Of a stretch of DNA of 5,913 bases, positions 1 through 5,513 are shown one piece after another. The translations under genes were made by a program, and so were the position numbers. The stretch lies in contig NATO01000093.1 of the NCBI GenBank assembly GCA_002085385.1, forward strand, positions 1 to 5,913, written 5' to 3'. Under the pieces are notes generated by a model, which had not been told where the DNA came from, did not search any database, and saw nothing but the letters and a program-made list of their open reading frames with translations. The DNA is from a candidate division Zixibacteria bacterium 4484_93. Its GTDB lineage: Bacteria > UBP14 > UBA6098 > 4484-93. Within the stretch, counting starts at the first letter, position 1. Each line of letters begins with the position of its first letter.

Positions 1-68
1 CTATCTACTATGATGCCGATGCGAGCAACGACAATACTATAGAAAAATCCAAAATCCAGGCAGCCTGA
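1..68 (+). CDS. C-terminal tail of an upstream protein (partial, 5' end outside window)
   Basis: An open frame enters from the left edge (first full codon at base 3) and stops at TGA 66-68, giving 21 residues that begin IYYDADASNDNT and end KIQAA. Of the three forward frames it stays open longest, and a gene ending here would fit the 71-base gap with promoter signals that follows. The Asp/Asn-rich stretch resembles loops in secreted beta-rich or calcium-binding proteins, but 21 residues cannot support a family. It does not look like a type IX secretion sorting domain end. It could be chance, because the frame is short. Confidence 0.4.
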   Translation, partial: IYYDADASNDNTIEKSKIQAA

Positions 69-76
69 CATCCACC

Positions 77-95
77 TCAAGTGAGAAACGCTTGA
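77..95 (+). repeat. Small inverted repeat / hairpin overlapping the -35 element
   Basis: TCAAGTG (77-83) and CGCTTGA (89-95) pair across a 5-base AGAAA loop, giving a 7-pair stem in RNA with one G-U wobble. It starts 8 bases after the putative upstream stop codon, so it could be a weak terminator, but no run of T follows. Its right arm contains the first four bases of the TTGACT -35 hexamer, so it could equally be a regulator binding site. The stem is short and may be chance. Confidence 0.3.
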
Positions 96-119
96 CTATT
101 ATAGGAAAATAAGTATCTT
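92..119 (+). promoter_or_regulatory. Probable sigma-70-like promoter of the five-gene operon
   Basis: TTGACT (92-97, 5 of 6 consensus) is followed after 16 bases by TATCTT (114-119, 4 of 6). The predicted start near base 126 would give a short leader of about 14 bases that still includes the GGAGGT ribosome binding site at 130-135. This is a position and motif match only. The -35 is good and the -10 is moderate. Confidence 0.5.
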
Positions 120-139
120 TTTTATCGCTGGAGGTAGAG

Positions 140-973
140 ATGAAAAAAGCTCTATTTATTGTCGTGGTTTTTCTTCTTGCCGTCCCGCTTCTGGCGGGGA
201 TGTATAAATCGTATGCAGGGAAGGGAACAATCTCCGACAAGAACAAAACGACATATTACTCCTTTGACAAGAGGCATCCGCTCACTGTCAGTCTTCACGG
301 TCCGGCAAACTATACATTCTATATCCGCGCCCTCACAACCGATGATAGCAAAACCTTCCCTATGGAGATAACTATCGAAGGTAATCTATTTGCAAAGGTC
401 GATGTGAAGAATGTGAAATCGAAGTATAGATTCAACGGGAATTCCTGCACAAAGGCGGAGGTTGTCACTATCTCTGTTCCCTCGGGCAGATTTGAGGGAA
501 AGGTCTCTCCGAGGGGGCGGTTTATCGGGATTGCACGGGTGAAGCGTGAGAAGAAAAAGGAGGATTATATCGAGTTTGTCCCGCAAGGATTCAAAGAGGA
601 GAAACTGCTCGTTGTCAATGAGAAGCAGTATTCATATTATCTTGCTGACTCTGAGAATCCTGTGGAACTGGAGCTCATTGGACCGCTCAAGCTCAAGGTC
701 TACACGCGAGTCATATACGGTGAGGGTATGCGTGGGAAACTTAACTATAACTATCTATACAGGATAGACGGGGACGAGAAAAAGCTCTCGGTAACAACCC
801 GCCCATCGGAGAGTGCAAGCCTCACAGGGGCAGAGATTATCTCTGTGGCGGAGATGCATACGATAAAGGTGCCAGAGGGTGAACATTCCATTCAATTCTA
901 TCCAAATTCAAAACACAAAGAGGTTCTGTTTAGATTTTACATACCGGAAAACAGGCTAAAGATAGCAAGGTGA
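140..973 (+). CDS. Exported protein of unknown function with two tandem repeats of one domain
   Basis: I do not recognise the family. The 277-residue product starts MKKALF, with two Lys followed by a hydrophobic stretch (4-19), a typical signal peptide. The following LAGM has no Cys, so it is not a lipoprotein. The rest lacks membrane segments and alternates short beta-like strands. It appears internally duplicated: residues about 39-128 (YYSFDKRHPL, LTVSLHGP, then TISVPSG) match about 164-256 (YSYYLADSENP, VELELIGP, then TIKVPEG). Each copy shows a 'YY...P(V/L)x(V/L)xLxGP...R' strand pair and later a '(T/S)IxVPxG' strand. They are joined by a charged linker (REKKKED, 135-142). The product is likely periplasmic or surface-exposed and beta-sandwich-like, by inference. 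The start is set by GGAGGT at 130-135, 4 bases before ATG. The stop lies 8 bases before serS, so the two are probably co-transcribed. Confidence 0.85.
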   Translation: MKKALFIVVVFLLAVPLLAGMYKSYAGKGTISDKNKTTYYSFDKRHPLTVSLHGPANYTFYIRALTTDDSKTFPMEITIEGNLFAKVDVKNVKSKYRFNGNSCTKAEVVTISVPSGRFEGKVSPRGRFIGIARVKREKKKEDYIEFVPQGFKEEKLLVVNEKQYSYYLADSENPVELELIGPLKLKVYTRVIYGEGMRGKLNYNYLYRIDGDEKKLSVTTRPSESASLTGAEIISVAEMHTIKVPEGEHSIQFYPNSKHKEVLFRFYIPENRLKIAR

Positions 974-981
974 GGGGCAGT

Positions 982-2253
982 ATGCTCGATATAAGATTCA
1001 TACGAGAGAACCCTGATAAGGTCAGATGGGCTTGCAAGCAGAAGGGAGAAGATGCATCGATAGATAGACTCCTCGAGCTGGATGAGAGGAGACGCAAGCT
1101 GGTTTCTGAGGTTGACTCGCTCAGGGCGGAGAGGAACAGGATAACGCACAGTATAAAGGAGGCTTTCGCATCCTCGGATAAAGACGCTGGCAATGTGTTG
1201 AGAGAAAAGGCAAGAAAGCTGTCCGATGCTGTGAGGAGCAAGGATGATGAGCTAAAGCTCGTCGAGAAGGAACTGAACTCCGTTCTTCTCAAGGTTCCGA
1301 ATATCCCCGATGGCTCTGTGCAGGAGGGGAAGGATGAGAATGACAATATCGTTGTCCGGGAATGGGGAGAAAAACCCCATTTTGACTTTGAGCCGAAAGA
1401 CCATCTTCAGATTGGCGCAATGCATAATCTGTTCGATATGAGGCGTGCAGCGAAGATAACAGGAGCATTTTTCCCGCTTTACAGGGGTGCAGGAGCAAAG
1501 CTCGAGAGAGCTCTTGTCAATTTTATGCTCGATACTCACACGGAGAACGGCTATACAGAGATACTCCCACCATTTTTGTCCAACAGAGCATCTATGACAG
1601 GCACAGGACAATTGCCCAAGCTCGAAGAGGATATGTACAGGGTTGAGCAGGATGACCTGTTCCTTATTCCCACAGGTGAAGTGCCCATAACGAACTACTT
1701 CCGCGAGGAGATAATCGATGAGGATGCCCTCCCTATGTATTTTTGTGGATATACTCCCTGCTTTCGCAGGGAAGCCGGAAGCTACGGGAAGAAGACGAAG
1801 GGGCTTGTTCGAGTTCACCAATTTAACAAGGTGGAACTGGTGAAGTTTGTTGTGCCGGAGCATTCCTGCGATGAGCTTGAGGCACTTGTTGCCGACGCTG
1901 AGAGAGTTCTTCAGTTGCTCGGTCTGCACTATCGGGTTGTGAGGTTATGCACGGGTGAGCTCTCGTTTGCCTCCGCCAAGACATATGATATCGAGGTCTG
2001 GGCACCGGGAATGAAGAGGTATCTCGAGGTCTCCTCCTGCAGCAACTTCGAGGATTTTCAGGCGAGACGCTCTGGCATTCGCTTTAGGAAAAGAAGTGGG
2101 AAACCCGAGTTTGTCCACACATTGAACGGTTCCGGGGTTGCAACGCCGAGACTTATGATTGCCCTGCTCGAGACGGGGCAAAGAAGAGACGGCTCGATTG
2201 TTCTACCTGAACCTCTGGCGAAATATTTCGGGCAGGCTAAAATCGATGGCTAA
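982..2253 (+). CDS. serS: Serine--tRNA ligase (seryl-tRNA synthetase)
   Basis: Class II aminoacyl-tRNA synthetase of the cytoplasm. It activates serine with ATP and charges tRNA-Ser, and also tRNA-Sec where present. The 423 residues match the usual bacterial length. The N-terminal part starts MLDIRFIREN and carries the charged antiparallel coiled-coil arm that grips the long variable arm of tRNA-Ser (about 27-103). The catalytic core follows: motif 1 region NGYTEILPP (189-197), serine-site TGEVPITN (231-238), motif 2 FRREAGSYGK with RVHQFNKVE (261-285), LCTGELSFASAKTYDIE (322-338), EVSSCSNFEDFQARR (349-363) and motif 3 LNGSGVATPR (381-390). The SYGK form of motif 2 is of the Bacteroidota type. 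I chose ATG 982 over GTG 970: AAGGTGAGG (967-975) lies 6 bases upstream of ATG 982, and the family begins at MLD. The stop overlaps the kinase start by 8 bases. Confidence 0.97.
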   Translation: MLDIRFIRENPDKVRWACKQKGEDASIDRLLELDERRRKLVSEVDSLRAERNRITHSIKEAFASSDKDAGNVLREKARKLSDAVRSKDDELKLVEKELNSVLLKVPNIPDGSVQEGKDENDNIVVREWGEKPHFDFEPKDHLQIGAMHNLFDMRRAAKITGAFFPLYRGAGAKLERALVNFMLDTHTENGYTEILPPFLSNRASMTGTGQLPKLEEDMYRVEQDDLFLIPTGEVPITNYFREEIIDEDALPMYFCGYTPCFRREAGSYGKKTKGLVRVHQFNKVELVKFVVPEHSCDELEALVADAERVLQLLGLHYRVVRLCTGELSFASAKTYDIEVWAPGMKRYLEVSSCSNFEDFQARRSGIRFRKRSGKPEFVHTLNGSGVATPRLMIALLETGQRRDGSIVLPEPLAKYFGQAKIDG

Positions 2254-3502
2254 ACCCATAAAAAGGCAACGGATTAGGCACTTCGGGTTTTCCTTTGCAT
2301 CGAGGGTGATACTCGTAGTGGGACTTTTGCTCCTCTCGTTTATCTTCTTCTTCTTTGCTGAGTCGGTGCGCTATCATCTCATTGGTGAGAGCCGGAAGGT
2401 GATGAACGTCTATGCGAGACTCTGGGGGGTTGCGATGTCCTACGGCACAGGCGGCGCAGAGATGAGTATCATTTTCGACGAGATAATCGAGAAGAGCGAT
2501 TTCCCGATGGTGTTGACCGATGTCAAGAATAACCCGCAGGCGTGGAGAAATGTCGGGATTGCAGCGAATGACACAACGAAGAAATCGATGGAAAAGCTTC
2601 GTCGTATGGTAGCAAAATTTGATGCGGCGAGGGAGCCTGTTGGTGTGTATTTACCGGGTTCAAGAAGGCTCGTTGCAAAGATACATTTTGGAGAGTCACG
2701 GTTCGTGTCGCTTTTAAGGGTTATCCCGATTGTTGAAATCAGCATTATTATTCTCTTCTTAATATTGGGGTATATCTGGACACTTAAGGTAAGGGGTTAT
2801 GAGCAGCAGAGTATCTGGCTTGGAATGGCTCGTGAGACCGCTCATCAGCTGGGGACTCCGATTTCTTCACTCCTCGGATGGATTGAGCTTTTACAGGAAA
2901 AGGTGAAAAACCCGGAGAAATTCTCAGGTGAGTCGCTCTCACTTGAAAGGATACTCGAACAAATGGCAGATGATGTGAACAGCCTCAGTCGGGTTGTCAA
3001 CCGGTTCGGGAATATCGGGTTTGTGCCAGAACTGAAGCTTAAAGACCCTGCTCCTCTCGTTCATAACATCGTTGACTACTTTGTCTCAAGATTGCCGACG
3101 CTCCATTCAAATGTCTCGTTTGATAAAGATATCCAACCCGTGCCGCCGGTCTATCTGAACGAGGAGCTTATGAGCTGGGCTATTGAAAATCTCATCAAGA
3201 ACGCTATGGAAAGCGTCAGTAAGAAGAAGGGAATGATAAAGATATCGCTCCGGGAGAGTGCTGACAAATCGTTTGTCAACATCATTGTAACCGACAATGG
3301 AAGGGGTATTCCGGTTGGAGACCAGAAAAAGATATTCTCCACAGGATTCTCCACTAAAAGAAAGGGCTGGGGAATTGGGCTCTCCATCGCATCAAGGATT
3401 ATCGAGGAATACCACGGAGGCAAACTTTTCCTCCTTGAAAGCAAACCATACGAGAGAACAACATTTGTCATATCGGTGCCAATAAAAAAGGAGAATGTAT
3501 GA
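2246..3502 (+). CDS. Membrane sensor histidine kinase, PorY-like, partner of the downstream PorX-type regulator
   Basis: A 418-residue two-component kinase that should autophosphorylate on His and pass the phosphate to the regulator encoded next. After a basic N-terminus, membrane segment 1 (about 18-38) and segment 2 (about 158-180) bracket an extracytoplasmic sensor of about 115 residues containing FPMVLTD. No HAMP or PAS domain intervenes: segment 2 leads almost directly into the H-box ARETAHQLGTPISSLLGW, with phospho-acceptor His200. The ATP-binding domain has N-box ENLIKNA (314-320, Asn319 as likely Mg ligand), G1 DNGRGIP (350-356), F-box IFSTGFSTK and G2 GWGIGLS (374-380). All kinase motifs are intact. 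A longer frame opens at 2159 inside serS, but ATG 2246 is the better start: it overlaps the serS stop by 8 bases and is preceded by weak GGGCAGG (2230-2236). It is coupled to the next gene by ATGA. The PorY assignment rests on architecture and pairing with PorX. Confidence 0.92.
   Translation: MAKPIKRQRIRHFGFSFASRVILVVGLLLLSFIFFFFAESVRYHLIGESRKVMNVYARLWGVAMSYGTGGAEMSIIFDEIIEKSDFPMVLTDVKNNPQAWRNVGIAANDTTKKSMEKLRRMVAKFDAAREPVGVYLPGSRRLVAKIHFGESRFVSLLRVIPIVEISIIILFLILGYIWTLKVRGYEQQSIWLGMARETAHQLGTPISSLLGWIELLQEKVKNPEKFSGESLSLERILEQMADDVNSLSRVVNRFGNIGFVPELKLKDPAPLVHNIVDYFVSRLPTLHSNVSFDKDIQPVPPVYLNEELMSWAIENLIKNAMESVSKKKGMIKISLRESADKSFVNIIVTDNGRGIPVGDQKKIFSTGFSTKRKGWGIGLSIASRIIEEYHGGKLFLLESKPYERTTFVISVPIKKENV
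3488..3493 (+). promoter_or_regulatory. Ribosome binding site inside the kinase gene that sets the regulator start
   Basis: AAGGAG sits in the last codons of the kinase gene, 5 bases before ATG 3499. The kinase stop codon TGA overlaps that ATG as ATGA. This arrangement supports coupled translation of kinase and regulator, and it fixes the regulator start. Confidence 0.75.
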
Positions 3503-5067
3503 AAAGGCAAGAGAAACGCATCCTATGGGTTGATGATGAGGTCGACCAATTGACGCCGCACATCCTTTTTCTCAAAGAGAAGGGATACTCGGTCGAGACG
3601 GCGACGAACGGTGAGGATGCTATATCTATGGTGGCAACAAAGCACTTCGACCTTGTCCTGCTTGACCAGATGATGGCGGGACTCGATGGACTTTCCACTC
3701 TCGAGCAGATAAAAAAACTTGATATGAACCTCCCGATTGTAATGATAACGAAGGTCGATGAAGAGTATCTGATGGAGGAGGCAATAGGCAGTGTGGTTGC
3801 CGATTTCCTCATCAAGCCCGTGAACCCGTCCCAGATACTTATAACCTGCAAGAAGATATTCGATAAGGCAAGAATACTTGAGGACAGGACGGCGAGAGAA
3901 TATGCTGTTGAATATCAGAGTGTATCATCGAGGATATCCTCCAATATGACGCCCGATGACTGGCTCGAGGTGGCACTCTGGCTTGCCAGATGGGATGTCA
4001 CACTCGACAACTTTCCCGAACTTGGACTCACTGAAGCCCACCGGGATTTTAGAAGAGATTGCAATGCAGAGTTTGGAAGATTTGTTGAGAGACACTACCC
4101 CTCCTGGGTCACAGGAACGGATAAACCTACCCTATCTACCGATATTTTCCGAAAGTATGTTGTCCCCGAGCTAAAAACAAAGGGAACAAAGCTCTTCTAC
4201 ATCGTTGTTGATTGTATGAGGCTCGACCAGTGGCTGCTCGTGCTTCCGCTTGTGGAGAAGGATTTCGATGTCAGAACGGATGTCTACTATTCTATTCTCC
4301 CCACGGCGACACCATTTGCCAGGAACTCATTATTTGCAGGGCTTTTTCCACTCGATGTCCAGCGGATATACCCCGAACTCTGGGGACGCTCGGCAGTCGA
4401 TACGATGAGCCAGAACCGATACGAGCACCAGCTGATGGATAAACTCATCCAGCGGGAGGGGGTAAAGCTCTCCAGCAGCACAAAGTATGTGAAAATCCTC
4501 GACCCCGATGAGGGGGACAAGGTCATAAAGCACTTCCAGTCATATCTCGCACCTGACCTATCTGCAATGGTGATAAATTTCCTCGACATCCTCACGCATG
4601 GGAGAGCGGAAAGCGACATATTAAAAGAAATCTCTCCCGATGAGCGGGCATTCCGGGCAGTGATGAAAACCTGGTTCCTCCACTCTTCACTGTATGAGGC
4701 GTTGCAACTTCTGGCAAAAAGCAACCATACGGTTATTGTCACAACCGACCACGGTAGTATGATAGGCAGGCGTGGAACGAAGGTGTTCGGGAAGAAGGAT
4801 GCATCGACGACGCTTCGCTACAAGTTCGGCGATAATCTGAACGGCGACCCGAGGCACACAGTGATTATCAACAATCCGGCAGAATATAAATTGCCAAGCA
4901 TAACCGTGTCAACCAACTACATCATTGCAAAAGAGGATTATTTCCTTGTCTATCCGACGAACTACAACATTTACGAGAAGCAATACACAAATAGCATCCT
5001 TCACGGAGGAATATCGTTGGAGGAGATGGTAGTGCCGGTCTCTGTTCTGCGACCGAAAGAGAGATAA
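3499..5067 (+). CDS. porX: PorX-type response regulator with PglZ (alkaline-phosphatase superfamily) output domain
   Basis: The 522-residue length and order match PorX: an N-terminal receiver (about 6-122), a helical linker (about 123-228) and a C-terminal PglZ domain (about 231-515). The receiver keeps acidic D12 and D13, phospho-acceptor D56 (in LLDQMMAG), T84 and K106 (in LIKP). The PglZ domain has the expected two-metal site: D238 (VVDCMRLDQW), T271 (TATPFARN), D363 and H367 (FLDILTH), D417 and H418 (TTDHGS) and H502 (LHGG). PorX of Bacteroidota regulates the type IX secretion system, and structural work assigns its PglZ domain zinc-dependent phosphodiesterase activity on linear and cyclic oligonucleotides. 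The same activity is inferred here. There is no DNA-binding domain, no signal peptide and no membrane segment, so the protein is cytoplasmic. It is coupled to the kinase by ATGA and followed after 20 bases by a small gene. The role in secretion is not shown by this window. Confidence 0.93.
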   Translation: MKRQEKRILWVDDEVDQLTPHILFLKEKGYSVETATNGEDAISMVATKHFDLVLLDQMMAGLDGLSTLEQIKKLDMNLPIVMITKVDEEYLMEEAIGSVVADFLIKPVNPSQILITCKKIFDKARILEDRTAREYAVEYQSVSSRISSNMTPDDWLEVALWLARWDVTLDNFPELGLTEAHRDFRRDCNAEFGRFVERHYPSWVTGTDKPTLSTDIFRKYVVPELKTKGTKLFYIVVDCMRLDQWLLVLPLVEKDFDVRTDVYYSILPTATPFARNSLFAGLFPLDVQRIYPELWGRSAVDTMSQNRYEHQLMDKLIQREGVKLSSSTKYVKILDPDEGDKVIKHFQSYLAPDLSAMVINFLDILTHGRAESDILKEISPDERAFRAVMKTWFLHSSLYEALQLLAKSNHTVIVTTDHGSMIGRRGTKVFGKKDASTTLRYKFGDNLNGDPRHTVIINNPAEYKLPSITVSTNYIIAKEDYFLVYPTNYNIYEKQYTNSILHGGISLEEMVVPVSVLRPKER

Positions 5068-5073
5068 TATTTG

Positions 5074-5080
5074 AAGGAGG
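5074..5080 (+). promoter_or_regulatory. Strong ribosome binding site for the 90-residue protein
   Basis: AAGGAGG is a perfect anti-16S match, 7 bases before ATG 5088. It lies in the 20-base gap after the PorX stop codon. It is good evidence that the small gene is real and well translated. Confidence 0.85.
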
Positions 5081-5087
5081 CGTTCTA

Positions 5088-5360
5088 ATGAATGGAGCAG
5101 CAGGTGCAGCAGCAGCAATTGCCAATGCTATCAAGGCATCGGGCGCAATTGTGCAGGTGGATACAAACGATTTTACGATGATACTCTCGAAAGCTGACAA
5201 ACCCATTGTGATTATAGCTGAATCGCACTTCCTGAAGACAAGCTACAAGTATCTGACATCGTATAAGGGTTTTGTTTTCTTCACCAAAACATCCAACCCT
5301 CTGAGCCTCCCCGGTGATACCGAGTTGATTGCAGCAAAAAGTATATGGATTCCTCAATAA
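5088..5360 (+). CDS. Small protein of unknown function, last gene of the serS-kinase-porX operon
   Basis: I cannot name the family, though the sequence has the look of a conserved small protein rather than a random frame. The 90-residue product begins with an Ala/Gly-rich helix-forming stretch (MNGAAGAAAAIANAIKASG, 1-19). A compact alpha/beta part follows, with strand IVQVD (21-25), a helix with DFTMILSKAD, strand PIVIIAES (39-46), then FLKTSYKYLTSYKGFVFFTK (48-67) and the C-terminal AAKSIWIPQ. There is no true signal peptide: the N-terminus lacks basic residues and the Ala-rich part is not hydrophobic enough for a membrane span. No catalytic motif is obvious. A perfect AAGGAGG fixes the start. 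It lies 20 bases after porX on the same strand, so co-transcription and a shared role are likely but unproven. The equally long frame on the opposite strand is a shadow. Confidence 0.85.
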   Translation: MNGAAGAAAAIANAIKASGAIVQVDTNDFTMILSKADKPIVIIAESHFLKTSYKYLTSYKGFVFFTKTSNPLSLPGDTELIAAKSIWIPQ

Positions 5361-5431
5361 TCCGGAACTGCCACGGAACGAACAATCCTCGTCTAATATA
5401 ATGTGATATCTCCACCGTCTACTTTATTTTC

Positions 5432-5460
5432 TTGACTTATTTCTCTAATAATGCTAAATT
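5432..5460 (+). promoter_or_regulatory. Extended -10 promoter of the downstream secreted-protein gene
   Basis: TTGACT (5432-5437) is followed after an ideal 17 bases by TAAATT (5455-5460, 4 of 6 consensus). TGC stands directly before it (5452-5454), forming an extended -10. Transcription would start near 5467, leaving a leader of about 47 bases before GTG 5514. The surrounding DNA is AT-rich, which raises the chance of a coincidental -10, but the -35, the spacing and the TGn motif agree. Confidence 0.6.
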
Positions 5461-5477
5461 ATCATCATTATTATAGA
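5442..5477. repeat. 36-base imperfect palindrome over the -10 and start region (candidate operator)
   Basis: The left arm TCTCTAATAATG (5442-5453) and right arm CATTATTATAGA (5466-5477) are reverse complements at 11 of 12 positions, separated by 12 bases. The inner eight pairs are perfect. The arms flank the -10 hexamer, and the centre is at about 5459.5, a spacing of two helical turns between arm centres (24 bases). This suits a dimeric repressor. No T-run follows, so a terminator is unlikely. The low base complexity makes chance pairing more likely than usual. Confidence 0.45.
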
Positions 5478-5513
5478 GAGTCAATATTAACAAGATTAGC
5501 AAGGAGGTGTGCG

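Noticed and set aside
970..981. An earlier GTG start for serS at 970
   Set aside because: It would lie within the AAGGTGAGG ribosome binding site. The family begins with MLD at ATG 982.
930..1346. A 138-residue minus-strand frame very rich in Ser, opposite the serS start
   Set aside because: It is the reverse reading of the Lys/Glu/Arg-rich SerRS coiled-coil arm, which gives Ser- and Leu-rich nonsense.
1252..1929. A 225-residue open frame on the minus strand inside serS
   Set aside because: It lies fully antisense to clearly conserved catalytic motifs of SerRS, and its translation is Cys- and His-rich without domain logic. It is a codon-bias shadow.
2159..2245. An N-terminal extension of 29 residues on the kinase
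   Set aside because: These bases encode the conserved C-terminus of SerRS in another frame, and the extension adds nothing resembling a kinase. ATG 2246 gives a normal overlap start before the first membrane span.
5097..5122. GCA-rich repeat (triplet expansion or repeat element)
   Set aside because: It is simply the run of Ala codons at the start of the small protein, with mixed GCA, GGT and GCC codons, so it is not a repeat element.
5085..5357. A minus-strand frame of 90 codons exactly opposite the small gene after porX
   Set aside because: The plus-strand frame has a perfect ribosome binding site and operon spacing. The minus-strand reading is Cys-rich with no upstream signals.
5346..5364. 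A possible terminator hairpin (GGATT ... AATCC) across the end of the 90-residue gene
   Set aside because: The stem is only five pairs plus a wobble, with no run of T after it. I found no convincing terminator in 5361-5430.
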